64,000 nucleotides of DNA, taken from the NCBI GenBank assembly GCA_020636575.1, contig JACJXP010000001.1, positions 496,001 to 560,000 of the forward strand, written 5' to 3'. Origin of the DNA: Chitinophagales bacterium. GTDB lineage: Bacteria > Bacteroidota > Bacteroidia > Chitinophagales > Chitinophagaceae. The notes under the pieces were generated by a model. That model searched no databases. It was not told where the DNA came from and saw only the letters and a list, made by a program, of their open reading frames with translations. A program made the translations under genes and the position numbers. Shown piece after piece: positions 35,980 to 45,556 of this stretch. Position 1 is the stretch's first letter. Every line of letters starts with the position of its first letter.

Positions 35980-38406
35980 TTATTCGTGATATTCAAAAAG
36001 GTTGAGAGAGTAGATATCGGGAATGTTGAGCATTTTGAACTGCCGATGACCGATGTTGAGTACCCATACTTTTCCCCTGTATTGTGGAGGTATCTCCACT
36101 TTATATACTTTTTCTGCGATCTTTTTGGGTTGTACTCTTTTACCGTCCGGATCTTGCCAAAACCCCCTTCCATTAACTCCTGGTTCAAGAAAATCATTGT
36201 ATACAACTTCCTTAACATCCGATGGTATATAAATGAACTGCCAGGGATATCCTGCATTATCATAACCTCTTTCCCCGGTGAAAAAAGCAATATCCGATGG
36301 GAATATTATCCGGCTGAAACGCTGCGTTTCGCCAAATGTTAGAGTATATTCTCCCGGTTGCAGTTTTGTTTTAACGGTACTATATCCTTCCCTGGAAGCT
36401 CTTATAGTATCTGAGTAAAAAACTTTATGCTCTTTATTCCTTATCAAGAAGCGGGTATCCTTGGTGGAGCCAACCTGGATAGAGATCTCTTTTGATTTGG
36501 CCAGGTAAAAACTATAATTGTTAACATTATTGATATATAAAGGACTTCTGATCTTTTCAACCTGTAGCGGTTTTGCTTTTGTAATGTCAAACACCATCTT
36601 TGAAAAAGCATAACCGGAAGGAGCCGTTCTTAAATCATTTTGAAAAATATTTTCTATATCTGGTTGCTGAAGGATCTTTATTTTTTTATTGTTCTCTTCA
36701 ATTACCTTTTTATCCGTTACAGGCTTATAATCCTTAGGTTTTGGTATATACAAACCTTGTAATGCGGAAGTATGCAGCATACCCATGTGATGAATACCAT
36801 ATATATAATTGATGAGATCAGTATATCCCGCAACCGTCATATTGGCCGAATAGTCTTCATACATCTTTATATAATGAACATAGGCTTTTAATTCACTGAT
36901 CCTTTGCAGAACTATCTTATCTTTTACAGCCGCTGAAGCGGCTGCCAGGTCATGATCACTGAGGGGTGCTTCCATAGCGCCCTGGTAGTTTGTACTCCAC
37001 CTATCGTACATTTTTTTAATATCAGGCGCCGCTTCGCTAAAACAATCCGATAAAAATTCTTTATAAAGTTCATCAAACGGCAACCGTGTGTCCCACATCA
37101 TCTGCATAGCGATCCAGAATACATGACCCATGGGCCCTTTGGCATAAGTTGATTCCAATTGAATAGAAGTAATATTCTTTTTTTTCCAGAGTCTCAGCCT
37201 TGGTTCCAGTACATATATGTTGAATTGTGGAAGACACTTACTCCATTGGGTTATATTCCAGTAATCGTAGATACCCATTGGCTTCCCGTGCATGGTTTTA
37301 CTCCACTGATCAATAAATTCTTCCGGTTCGGAAACGTTTTGAAAAGCATAAGGAATTATTACCGGGTACACATTATCATCCAATGAAAAGTTTGGCGGAG
37401 CAGCATGGTTATTATATGCGTACAATTGCACTCTTGTCTTTTTATCGCTTTCAGGTAGCTTTACCGATACCTTATTGGCTAACCAGAAATACTTATCTGA
37501 CCAGGTTTTGACCAAAGGAATAGTTGCAGGTAAACAATCTTCTGCACCTCCGGCACCATCAGCCGGATCAACGCCAATAACAGGAAAAGGCATTTCGGGT
37601 TTTACCTGCTCCAGTGCCCAGTCCACAAAAAGATTGACAGCATCTTTATTATCTATATTCAACCGAGTGTAACGGGTGATCTTATTATTACAGAAGTATT
37701 CAGGGTGTTTATCTAATTCCGCCTTTTTGCTGGAATAGAAATTCATTCCGGAATGACCCTTACTGACGTAATCAAAGGAAACCCTGTTTCGCCGGTTCCA
37801 GAGTATGAGCTCTTTGCTAAAATTATCCTGCGGGTCAATACCGGGAATAGCATGAGCGCCTCCGGACCCGGCATAAAAGCGATTAGGAAAGTCAGGGGTA
37901 TATATCTTGTTAATGGGTTGTAGCTTTTTAAGATCGCCAATTTTAATCCAATTATCCCCGGGCATATACCAACGAAAACCCAATTCATGCAGAAATGTAT
38001 AAATACCATTAATAAATGAATTCTTTCCGGTGCCGGTGATCTGAACATTATTTAACCCTTCCACCAACAGATGAAAAGACTGGCCATCTTTTTGTATCTC
38101 TGCCCTCGTCAAATTAGGAAGATCAGATCGGGAAGCTTCTACCAACCTGATACCAGCATTAGGAATTGCAGTATAATTGGCTACTGATACAGCTTTCACT
38201 CCCGCTTTCTTTAGCCAATATTCCATATCCTTAATAGCCTCAGTTACATCCTTATCCAGATTCGAGGGAACATAAATATTTACGGTGGTACTATTGTTGG
38301 TTTTTTGAGCAACGAGTTTTGGCTCGCAAGAAGACAGGATGATAAAACTCAACCATCCAATACTTATCATCCTGAAGAATGAATATCTAAATTTAATAAT
38401 TATCAT
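35980..38406 (-). CDS. DUF4838 lipoprotein, glycoside-hydrolase-like
   Basis: 808 residues from ATG 38406. The N-terminus has a hydrophobic helix and lipobox (SFIILSSC, Cys near residue 26), so it is a lipoprotein. Residues about 40-145 resemble the N-terminal domain of GH20/alpha-glucuronidase-type enzymes (INGIYTFLHELGFRWYMPGD). The following DUF4838 region includes VGVDPADGAGG and LYAYNNHAAPP, a likely active-site barrel. The C-terminal 200 residues look beta-rich. The enzyme class is unproven; a hydrolase or lyase that trims or releases the polysaccharide is a reasonable inference from its place among GT genes. Confidence 0.75.
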   Translation of the reverse strand: MIIIKFRYSFFRMISIGWLSFIILSSCEPKLVAQKTNNSTTVNIYVPSNLDKDVTEAIKDMEYWLKKAGVKAVSVANYTAIPNAGIRLVEASRSDLPNLTRAEIQKDGQSFHLLVEGLNNVQITGTGKNSFINGIYTFLHELGFRWYMPGDNWIKIGDLKKLQPINKIYTPDFPNRFYAGSGGAHAIPGIDPQDNFSKELILWNRRNRVSFDYVSKGHSGMNFYSSKKAELDKHPEYFCNNKITRYTRLNIDNKDAVNLFVDWALEQVKPEMPFPVIGVDPADGAGGAEDCLPATIPLVKTWSDKYFWLANKVSVKLPESDKKTRVQLYAYNNHAAPPNFSLDDNVYPVIIPYAFQNVSEPEEFIDQWSKTMHGKPMGIYDYWNITQWSKCLPQFNIYVLEPRLRLWKKKNITSIQLESTYAKGPMGHVFWIAMQMMWDTRLPFDELYKEFLSDCFSEAAPDIKKMYDRWSTNYQGAMEAPLSDHDLAAASAAVKDKIVLQRISELKAYVHYIKMYEDYSANMTVAGYTDLINYIYGIHHMGMLHTSALQGLYIPKPKDYKPVTDKKVIEENNKKIKILQQPDIENIFQNDLRTAPSGYAFSKMVFDITKAKPLQVEKIRSPLYINNVNNYSFYLAKSKEISIQVGSTKDTRFLIRNKEHKVFYSDTIRASREGYSTVKTKLQPGEYTLTFGETQRFSRIIFPSDIAFFTGERGYDNAGYPWQFIYIPSDVKEVVYNDFLEPGVNGRGFWQDPDGKRVQPKKIAEKVYKVEIPPQYRGKVWVLNIGHRQFKMLNIPDIYSLNLFEYHE

Positions 38407-38462
38407 AATTGAGCAGATCAAGACAACTTATTCTTCTGAATTCTATTCTAAGTTTTCTTTTG

Positions 38463-39527
38463 CTATGAAGCAGAGCTAATATAAAGGGCAATTAGTCTTT
38501 TGAGATAATTATCCTTTCTACCTATTTGGTTGGCATAGCTAAAATTGTGTTCCGCATATTTATCAATATCAATTTCTGCGGAAGCTATCTCTTTGATTTT
38601 CTTAATAAAATCATCTTTACTTTCAAGATCAAAATAAATTGAAAAGTTGTTAGTTGCTTCCCGAAGAACAGGTATATCAGAAACCATTACCGGCATACCG
38701 CAAGCCATAGCCTCTAAAAGAGCAATCGGATGGCCCTCCGCTGTAGAAGACATTACGTATAAATCATATTCAGGAATTTTCTTTTCTATACACTTTTCAA
38801 TACCGCAAACCCGAACGTTTCTTAACCCGTATACCTGAATTTTTTTTTCAATTTCTGGACGAAGGGGCCCATCACCATATATATCAAGCTTTATATTCTC
38901 AGGCAACTGCTTAAATACTTCTATTAAAAAGTTATAGTTTTTTTGGGGCTTAAAACTACCCACTGCAACAGTTCTGAGCACATCATTGAATCTCGCTATT
39001 TTGGGGCCTGATGCAAAAAATCTATCATCCACAAAATTGTGAAGTATTGTTGCTTTTCCTTTTAATCCTATGTTTTTTTTGTAATCTTCCAGGACTTCTT
39101 GGGATACAGCAATAATATGGTGCCGTTTGTTATACGTCCATTTTTCGATAAATCGCTGCCAGGACCAGCGAGTAAAAAACTTCTCACCATTCAGATTGTG
39201 CAAAGAATTGAAAACACCTACATGTCGGGGTGATGCTAACCGTGCAAAGATATTTGACATCACCAGGTGCGAATGCACTACAGTAATACTATTGTCTTTA
39301 ATATATTTCCGGATCGAACGAATACAGCGCAATACATCTTTCTTAGATTTAAAACCAAGATGTGTTTTTTTACATTCCTGTTTCAACTCACTGATCAGTG
39401 CAATTTTATCTGTCAGGGTGACCAGATGATGCTCAAGTTCCGGAAGATTATTGATCGTATCTACTAACAGCCTTTCCGCCCCACCTACCTCTAGTGAATC
39501 AATAATATGAAGAACCCTTTGCCTCAA
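38463..39527 (-). CDS. Glycosyltransferase, GT4 family
   Basis: 354 residues. MRQRVLHIIDSLEVGGAERL is a classic GT4 N-terminus; AVGSFKPQKNYNFLIEVF and SSTAEGHPIALLEAMACGMP give the donor domain with the E-x7-E pair. The best start is TTG 39527, 1 base after the flippase stop; no in-frame ATG precedes the conserved start. It adds a sugar to the lipid-linked repeat unit. Confidence 0.88.
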   Translation of the reverse strand: MRQRVLHIIDSLEVGGAERLLVDTINNLPELEHHLVTLTDKIALISELKQECKKTHLGFKSKKDVLRCIRSIRKYIKDNSITVVHSHLVMSNIFARLASPRHVGVFNSLHNLNGEKFFTRWSWQRFIEKWTYNKRHHIIAVSQEVLEDYKKNIGLKGKATILHNFVDDRFFASGPKIARFNDVLRTVAVGSFKPQKNYNFLIEVFKQLPENIKLDIYGDGPLRPEIEKKIQVYGLRNVRVCGIEKCIEKKIPEYDLYVMSSTAEGHPIALLEAMACGMPVMVSDIPVLREATNNFSIYFDLESKDDFIKKIKEIASAEIDIDKYAEHNFSYANQIGRKDNYLKRLIALYISSAS

Positions 39528-39528
39528 T

Positions 39529-40803
39529 TTAATTTTTCAGATTATTGTATTTTTTTAAAAAACTAAACCATGGCATTGGGTATAGCTTACTTACAATAAA
39601 TCCAATAGCTACTGCGACTATAAAAAAGGAAATACAGGTTGCATAAGCAGCACCTATTGCCCCAAATTCTTTTATAAAAAAATAATTAAGTAAACAATTC
39701 AGCCCCACATTAACAAAGGCCAAATATCCAAGGATCTTAGTCTTTTTAAGAAAAAATATATATCCGGAAAATATATTATAAAATGACCAGAAAAAATAGC
39801 TTAATCCTATCCAAAAAACATACTGAATACCTGTAGCATAGCTTTTTCCAATAAAAACCCGGAAGATAAAAGGAGATATAAAAGTCAATAAAATCAAAGC
39901 TCCTAAAGCAATACCTGAAAAAACATAACTCACTTTAATGATCTCTTTCTTATCATCTTCACTACCTCGCTTTAGCCTTTCAAAAAGGAATGGGTTAAAA
40001 AAATTAGAAAAAGCAGTAACAATGATCAATATTGCCGATCCAACTAAATAGCCTACACTATAAACTCCCATCTCTTCAACAGAAACCATTTTAGCCAGAA
40101 ACAACCTGTCAGACTGGTTGATCACAAATTTCCCGATCTGGTGAAGTATCAAGGGTGCACCAAAAATAATAGCTGCCCTGATATAAGTTTTGCGAATATC
40201 TGTTGATAATAATTTCCATCGGTCATAAAACCAAACTGAGATTCCGGTAAAAAGTATAGCTGTTATCAAAGCAGAATATATTCTGCCATCCCATCCATAG
40301 CCCAGGTAAATAAGAAAAAAAAGTGTAAGGGATATTTCAATAAAGATCTTAGCAATAGTGGTTATTGAGAAAATCTTTGCCCTTTTCGTTGTCAGCAAAA
40401 ATGTTGTAAAGTTGCCGTGAAATAATGTAAACAAAAGCATAGGAATAATGAGCCAATAAGCTTGTAAAGGTAATTCCATTAATTCCGGGAAATACCCCTG
40501 CCCCAGCCAGAAAATAATAAGCAGGGGAACAATTGTAATAATAGGAATGATCCTGACGGAAGAAAAAATTTTACTGAACTCCTTTTTCTCATAGCTCGAA
40601 TTATAATACTCCACCGACAAAAATCCCGATGTAGAAAGTCCCAGGATGGGTGTCAAAATTGAAACATAAACATTGATAAGGGAAATAGTGCCGTAATCTT
40701 CAGGAGTAAGATGCCTGGTAAGTACCGGGAGTAATAAAAAACCAATTCCAGCATTTAAAAATCCGATGAATGTGTAGAGAGAAAAGTTTCTTAAAAGCTT
40801 CAT
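39529..40803 (-). CDS. wzx: Polysaccharide flippase (Wzx-like, MOP superfamily)
   Basis: 424 residues with about 12-14 hydrophobic helices. The start TFIGFLNAGIGFLLLPVLTRHLTPEDYGTISL is typical of polysaccharide_synt/RfbX flippases. It moves the undecaprenyl-linked repeat unit across the inner membrane. Its ATG touches the stop of the upstream gene (40803). Confidence 0.9.
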   Translation of the reverse strand: MKLLRNFSLYTFIGFLNAGIGFLLLPVLTRHLTPEDYGTISLINVYVSILTPILGLSTSGFLSVEYYNSSYEKKEFSKIFSSVRIIPIITIVPLLIIFWLGQGYFPELMELPLQAYWLIIPMLLFTLFHGNFTTFLLTTKRAKIFSITTIAKIFIEISLTLFFLIYLGYGWDGRIYSALITAILFTGISVWFYDRWKLLSTDIRKTYIRAAIIFGAPLILHQIGKFVINQSDRLFLAKMVSVEEMGVYSVGYLVGSAILIIVTAFSNFFNPFLFERLKRGSEDDKKEIIKVSYVFSGIALGALILLTFISPFIFRVFIGKSYATGIQYVFWIGLSYFFWSFYNIFSGYIFFLKKTKILGYLAFVNVGLNCLLNYFFIKEFGAIGAAYATCISFFIVAVAIGFIVSKLYPMPWFSFLKKYNNLKN

Positions 40804-41993
40804 CAGGCCAATAGGATATTTTTCAAACGTTCTGTCGCTTTTCCATCTGTATAGTACAAGTACCTTTCAATAAACGCCTGGTAAGCCTTTTCACTAATTG
40901 CATTTTCATTATTCCCGGCAATATCATCAGCTCTAAAATTAAAAGCATCCAGTTTTTGAGCTACTCCTAACTCAACCAGGTCTTTTTGCAATTGCCGGTC
41001 ATCCCCGATGTGAATGATAAAACAGGATCCCTTATGATAGATAATCGGTATAAGCAGCGTAGAGAAAAAACTAAAACATTTTTTGGCATAATGGATGAGC
41101 GGCGCCATTTCTGCTTCATAGACAAGGTCAATATTATCATCCTGGTAGTTATAAGGACTATTAAAACCAAATGGATGCAACTTGACCTTCAGCCGGCATC
41201 CTTCCGCCTTTGCTATGGCTGATAATTTTTTATAGAACTCCAGCTTTTTCTCAGCTGTCATTAACTTAAAGGATAAATGATTTTCTATATTAGGAAAATC
41301 TATCAGCAGGAAATAATCTTCCCCTGTTTTCTCATCTTTTTCGTTTAATTCATTTAAGCGGGATAAAATAGCGTCAAAGAAAGGATGGCCGATGTAGAAA
41401 AACTTCTCATCTGATTCAATATGGTCAATTCTTTTTGCTAAAACCGCATTATGTGGCGATAGATTAATATAATGATCGGGGAGCCGTGCATCAAAAACAC
41501 ATTTTTCTGCGGCCAGCAAACGGTCTCTTTTCTGGCGGATCCATGCAAACCGAAAATAACTGTATAGCTGACCTATATTCTTTAGTTGTAAAGCCGAAAA
41601 ATAAAACCATAAGGATTGCCTGCTGGAAACCAACCTTCTTTTTTGATGCAATCCTATCTTTTCCCTTACCTTATTCATCTCGATAAGATCCGCATGATGC
41701 ACACCATGATGCATTACATATGTGGGTATTCTTAGATTTTTAGCCGCCAGGTTCAGTGCGACATGTGTAAATGAATTAATACTAAACAAGAGAACTTTAT
41801 CTGGTTTTACTTCTTTGAGCAGCTGATAAGGAGTTTTATAATCAGTAAAGTAAACCTGGGCAAACGGATGATTCTTTTTATCATCTGCCTGCCGGTCACC
41901 CCAAATAATTACAAAATCAATATCATCCTTTAGCGCAATAAAAGGCTCCAAAAGATCCCGACGTGTAGTATCCCAATTCAACAGTACTTTCAT
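40803..41993 (-). CDS. GT-B protein resembling polysialyltransferase/nonulosonate transferases
   Basis: 396 residues from ATG 41993 (MKVLLNWDTT). An ATG at 42065 would add 24 residues overlapping the upstream gene by 52 bases and is less likely. It has no GT4 motif. KVKLHPFGFNS matches the HP motif and FSFFSTLLIPIIY the Ser-Ser/Thr motif seen in polysialyltransferases and related GT-B enzymes that use CMP-sugars. A CDP-glycerol glycerophosphotransferase-like relative is the alternative. Lying next to a NeuB-like synthase and two cytidylyltransferase domains, it is a candidate nonulosonic-acid transferase. Confidence 0.5.
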   Translation of the reverse strand: MKVLLNWDTTRRDLLEPFIALKDDIDFVIIWGDRQADDKKNHPFAQVYFTDYKTPYQLLKEVKPDKVLLFSINSFTHVALNLAAKNLRIPTYVMHHGVHHADLIEMNKVREKIGLHQKRRLVSSRQSLWFYFSALQLKNIGQLYSYFRFAWIRQKRDRLLAAEKCVFDARLPDHYINLSPHNAVLAKRIDHIESDEKFFYIGHPFFDAILSRLNELNEKDEKTGEDYFLLIDFPNIENHLSFKLMTAEKKLEFYKKLSAIAKAEGCRLKVKLHPFGFNSPYNYQDDNIDLVYEAEMAPLIHYAKKCFSFFSTLLIPIIYHKGSCFIIHIGDDRQLQKDLVELGVAQKLDAFNFRADDIAGNNENAISEKAYQAFIERYLYYTDGKATERLKNILLA

Positions 41994-42013
41994 CCTGGTA
42001 CTCGATTCAAACG

Positions 42014-43399
42014 CTAACGGGTTGACTGAACTGCGGTGTTCTTCTTTTTTTTCTCCAATATCCATTCTGCCAGTTGCAGATCAAAATCTGTGAAAATACC
42101 GAAGGAAGATAACTGGTCCATCATTATATGCCCGATCTTACCGGTAAGTAATTTATCATGTTTCAGAAAATTCTCCGTTTTAACAACAGTAATACCTCCC
42201 GCAAGTTTATATAATGCTTCCCTCTCCAGTTTCACCACCTTATCCTGGTTAAGGATGGCTTGCATACCGCTTCCCTTATGCTGGAACAACATGCTACCTT
42301 CCTGTCGAACGCTTATCAAAGAGTCTGAGTCAAACAAGAATAAGGTATGTATCGCATCTGCAATGACATAAGATTCCGTAAAGGGAAATTCAATGGTGAG
42401 AACCGTAATTGCATCTGGAAAATCATTCCTGGTATAAAATGAATCCAGCACTGCATGAATCGTATGTGGTAAAGCCACATTCAACCTTGCATCTTCTTCT
42501 TTTCTTAAATGGAAGTGAACCTTTGTGTCTTCCTGGTGTTTTAATTCAACATAATTCCTGACTTCTGAACTCGGGGAGCTAATAATTATTTTTTCGATAT
42601 TACTACAAGTCGATGCTGCCATGATCCTGTAGTCAATGATACAGTAGTCCCCTAATTTTCGTAAAGCCATAGATTCATCTCTCACTGGTATCACACAAAC
42701 AGAACGAAGAGACCCAAACCGGTCGTTGGAATAGACTTCATTTATTTTAGCCCGGGTTGACAATATTCTTGATTCATTTCTTGTCAGATTAGAAGAGTGG
42801 CGGCGATAATAAAAAAGTGGTTGGCTAACATTGGCCACCTTATAATGTGCAATGAACTTTACCCATAGCTCATAGCCATCCTGGCAAGAAAAACTTTCAT
42901 TGTATCCTCCAAGTTTTCGCAAGTATTCCGTTCTGATCATAGTACAGGCCCCATGTGCAGCCTGGTCTAACAGCGACACATCTGAGCTGAAATCATGCCT
43001 CTTAAATTCTTCAGTGATCTGGCCATTCTCATCCACATAGTAATAATCCGGGAATACTAACCCCAGTTCCTTATCAGCATCCAATGCTTCCGACAATAAC
43101 TCCAGCGCCTGTGGATGAAAATAGTCATCTGCATCGAGCCTGACAATATAGTTGCCTTTAGCGGCACGCAATGCAATGTTATTAGTTACATTCAATCCTT
43201 TATTAAGCTGAAAGATGACATCGATCTTTGGGTGAGACTCATAACGTTCAATTACTTCCTTGGAGTTATCAGTCGAGCCATCATCAATTATGATCAACTC
43301 AAAATTCTGCAAAGTCTGATTCAGTACACTTTCAATTGCCTGGGCAATAAAAGCACCGTAATTATAATTAGTTATATATACTGTTACAAGTGGGCTCAT
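42014..43399 (-). CDS. Fused GT2 glycosyltransferase and CMP-sugar cytidylyltransferase-like protein
   Basis: 461 residues. Residues 1-205 are a GT2 (GT-A) domain: VYITNYNYGAFIAQAIESVL, IIDDGSTD (38-44), RLDADDYF with the DXD-like D89/D91, and GGYNESFSCQDGYELWVKF. Residues 233-455 resemble CMP-sialic acid synthetases: SVCVIPVRDES, then DYCIIDYRIMAAS, DARLNVALPHTIHAVL and the closing DFDLQLAEWIL. The GSK-containing CTP loop of active synthetases is not recognisable, so this half may be degenerate or of another specificity. It may couple activation and transfer of one sugar. Confidence 0.75.
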   Translation of the reverse strand: MSPLVTVYITNYNYGAFIAQAIESVLNQTLQNFELIIIDDGSTDNSKEVIERYESHPKIDVIFQLNKGLNVTNNIALRAAKGNYIVRLDADDYFHPQALELLSEALDADKELGLVFPDYYYVDENGQITEEFKRHDFSSDVSLLDQAAHGACTMIRTEYLRKLGGYNESFSCQDGYELWVKFIAHYKVANVSQPLFYYRRHSSNLTRNESRILSTRAKINEVYSNDRFGSLRSVCVIPVRDESMALRKLGDYCIIDYRIMAASTCSNIEKIIISSPSSEVRNYVELKHQEDTKVHFHLRKEEDARLNVALPHTIHAVLDSFYTRNDFPDAITVLTIEFPFTESYVIADAIHTLFLFDSDSLISVRQEGSMLFQHKGSGMQAILNQDKVVKLEREALYKLAGGITVVKTENFLKHDKLLTGKIGHIMMDQLSSFGIFTDFDLQLAEWILEKKKKNTAVQSTR

Positions 43400-43403
43400 T
43401 CAA

Positions 43404-44519
43404 TTATAATTCATTTGGAACAAATGCCATGACCATCAAGTCAGACAAATAAAAATTATCCAGCAATACCTGTAACTCCTGTTGCAGGTCACCCAATTTC
43501 ATCAGGTGATCATAATTGCCCGACTTATGACCGATCTGCATGAGCAGCTCATACATATCCATTCCATAATACCAGATAGCGGCAGGCTTATACCCGATCT
43601 GCCTGAATAACTCGCAAAGAGAAGATTCTGTATATATCATTATATGGCCTAAGGGATCAAGGTGCCTTACAATTGTATCACTACAAAGTGATTGAACCCC
43701 GGTACTTAGAGAATCCCATTTGGGGACACGGCAAACGATCATCTTATCAGAACGCTGATTTAAAGAGCCAGAAGCGGCTTTGATAAATTCCAAAGGATTA
43801 GGTACATGTTCCAATAATCCCCAAAAAGTTACAACATCATAGTCTGCGTATTCCTGGTATGCCTTTGTATAATCACGGTGATCCAGAGAAATATCCCAGG
43901 CTTCTTTTGCAAAAGCAATGCTACTCTCACTAAATTCAAAGCCTTTTGCCTGCATATTCTTCCGCTGGCACGCCTCGACAAAATGTCCCCCGCCTGCTCC
44001 AATATCAAGAATATTGGTTGGGTTCGTATTGAAAATGCTGCTGAATATTTTGCACATATAATCAGCCAAGGCGGCGTCTACATTATTCAATCTGAATTCA
44101 GCTGCTTCTTTATTGGTATATGTTTGAGCATACCGGTTATTTGTCCTGTAAAATTCTTCTATAGCACTAAGCTTGGGTATATCCAAAAGATAGATATGAG
44201 TACAATTAGCACACTGGTAGTATGCAGCGTTATAAATATTTGTTTGATAAGAAGTATTTTCAACTGGTGATTTACAAACCGGGCAACCAGCAACCGGTTC
44301 AAGATTATCCTTATTTGAAAAAAAATTACTTCTTGAATCTTTATAAAAAGATAAGTTTCCCTGGATATCAGAAACAATATTCTTCTTAAGTTTCAAAAGA
44401 TCTGTTCTTTTTCCAAAGTCTACAATCACCTGATATTTTTCAGCAGCATCATTATCCTGCCTGATCCAGGTTTCAACCGGGTCTTTTACATTTAGTCTGT
44501 TTTCCCTTTTCCAATACAT
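43404..44519 (-). CDS. SAM-dependent methyltransferase with N-terminal zinc-ribbon
   Basis: 371 residues. CPVCKSPV and YQCANCTHIY (two C-x2-C knuckles, about residues 78-106) form a zinc ribbon like that of sugar C-methyltransferases. NILDIGAGGGHFVEAC (about 165-180) is class I SAM motif I, and YDVVTFWGLLEHVPNPLEF follows. It lies 4 bases before the GT2 fusion gene and 23 after the NeuB-like gene, so it probably methylates a sugar or nonulosonate in the same pathway. Confidence 0.82.
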   Translation of the reverse strand: MYWKRENRLNVKDPVETWIRQDNDAAEKYQVIVDFGKRTDLLKLKKNIVSDIQGNLSFYKDSRSNFFSNKDNLEPVAGCPVCKSPVENTSYQTNIYNAAYYQCANCTHIYLLDIPKLSAIEEFYRTNNRYAQTYTNKEAAEFRLNNVDAALADYMCKIFSSIFNTNPTNILDIGAGGGHFVEACQRKNMQAKGFEFSESSIAFAKEAWDISLDHRDYTKAYQEYADYDVVTFWGLLEHVPNPLEFIKAASGSLNQRSDKMIVCRVPKWDSLSTGVQSLCSDTIVRHLDPLGHIMIYTESSLCELFRQIGYKPAAIWYYGMDMYELLMQIGHKSGNYDHLMKLGDLQQELQVLLDNFYLSDLMVMAFVPNEL

Positions 44520-44542
44520 AATTACTTTATTTTACTATTTAA

Positions 44543-45556
44543 TTATTCCACCATATCCCACTCAATCTTCTCGAAAGCCTTAACTCCAACTTTTATCTTT
44601 TTGCCTATTAGCTTATCAAAATCTCTTGCATCAATGCCATGATTAGGTCTGAGTGTTACCAGGTTTTCAGTACTCAGCACAGTACCCGCCTCCATATCAA
44701 CAGAAGGATAAACTGCTCTTCTGAATGATATAACATGTCCATTCTCGATTTCAATAGCTACCGGAACTTTTTTATCACTTCCTTTCAAGAGATTAATTGT
44801 TTTGATCTGCTCAATAAGGCTCCAAACATCTTGTTTTGTTAATGACACTTTATGATCACGGAAGGTTTTGCCCTCCTTTGTATCTGTAAAATGGAATTCA
44901 AGAATCTCGGCACCCATTGCAACTGCAACTTCCAGCGCTTTGGTGCCTTCTGTATGATCTGAATAACCCACCGAAAGTCCTGTAGCTTTCCTGAAGCTTT
45001 CCATTACTTCCAGGTTAGCATCTTCAAACCCGATAGGGTACATAGAAGTACACTGTAGTAAGGCTAAATAATCTGCTGATTTATATTTTGAATTAACTGA
45101 TTGTATAAACTCTACCGATGCGATTACCTCTTCCATTGTGGCCAGACCAGTGGAAATAATCATAGGTTTGCCAAGCAATGCAAACTTTCTTAAAACGGGA
45201 TATGCAGTCAAATCACCTGATCCGATCTTATACACGGGGATATATGGATCGATCCAGTCAATAAAATCAGGATTCCATACGGAAGCCATATATTTTTTAC
45301 CAGCATTGATACACATTTTAGCAAGCTCAATATGTTGCTCCGGGGATAGCTCAAACTTTTTGAAATGCTTATTCCGCTGCTCACTTTCAACAGGGCTCAC
45401 TAAAGTATCTCCTGTATATAACTGGAATTTTATAAAATCTGCATCTGACTCTATAGCCAGCTCTGTGAGTTTTTTCGCATATGCAAAGTCACCCTCATGA
45501 TTTCCTCCGATTTCTGCAATTAATAGCGGGCCATGTTTTCCCTTCCAACTACTCAT
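44543..45556 (-). CDS. NeuB-family nonulosonic acid synthase
   Basis: 337 residues from ATG 45556. The TIM barrel starts with LLIAEIGGNHEGDFAYAKKL and has ADFIKFQLYTGDTL and VYKIGSGDL; the C-terminal SAF/antifreeze-like domain is present (RRAVYPSVDMEAGTVLS, LRPNHGIDARDFDKLIG). It condenses phosphoenolpyruvate with a hexosamine to make a sialic-, legionaminic- or pseudaminic-type acid. The matching UDP-sugar epimerase/hydrolase (NeuC/LegG/PseG) is not in the window. It overlaps the SpsF-like gene by 8 bases. Confidence 0.9.
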   Translation of the reverse strand: MSSWKGKHGPLLIAEIGGNHEGDFAYAKKLTELAIESDADFIKFQLYTGDTLVSPVESEQRNKHFKKFELSPEQHIELAKMCINAGKKYMASVWNPDFIDWIDPYIPVYKIGSGDLTAYPVLRKFALLGKPMIISTGLATMEEVIASVEFIQSVNSKYKSADYLALLQCTSMYPIGFEDANLEVMESFRKATGLSVGYSDHTEGTKALEVAVAMGAEILEFHFTDTKEGKTFRDHKVSLTKQDVWSLIEQIKTINLLKGSDKKVPVAIEIENGHVISFRRAVYPSVDMEAGTVLSTENLVTLRPNHGIDARDFDKLIGKKIKVGVKAFEKIEWDMVE

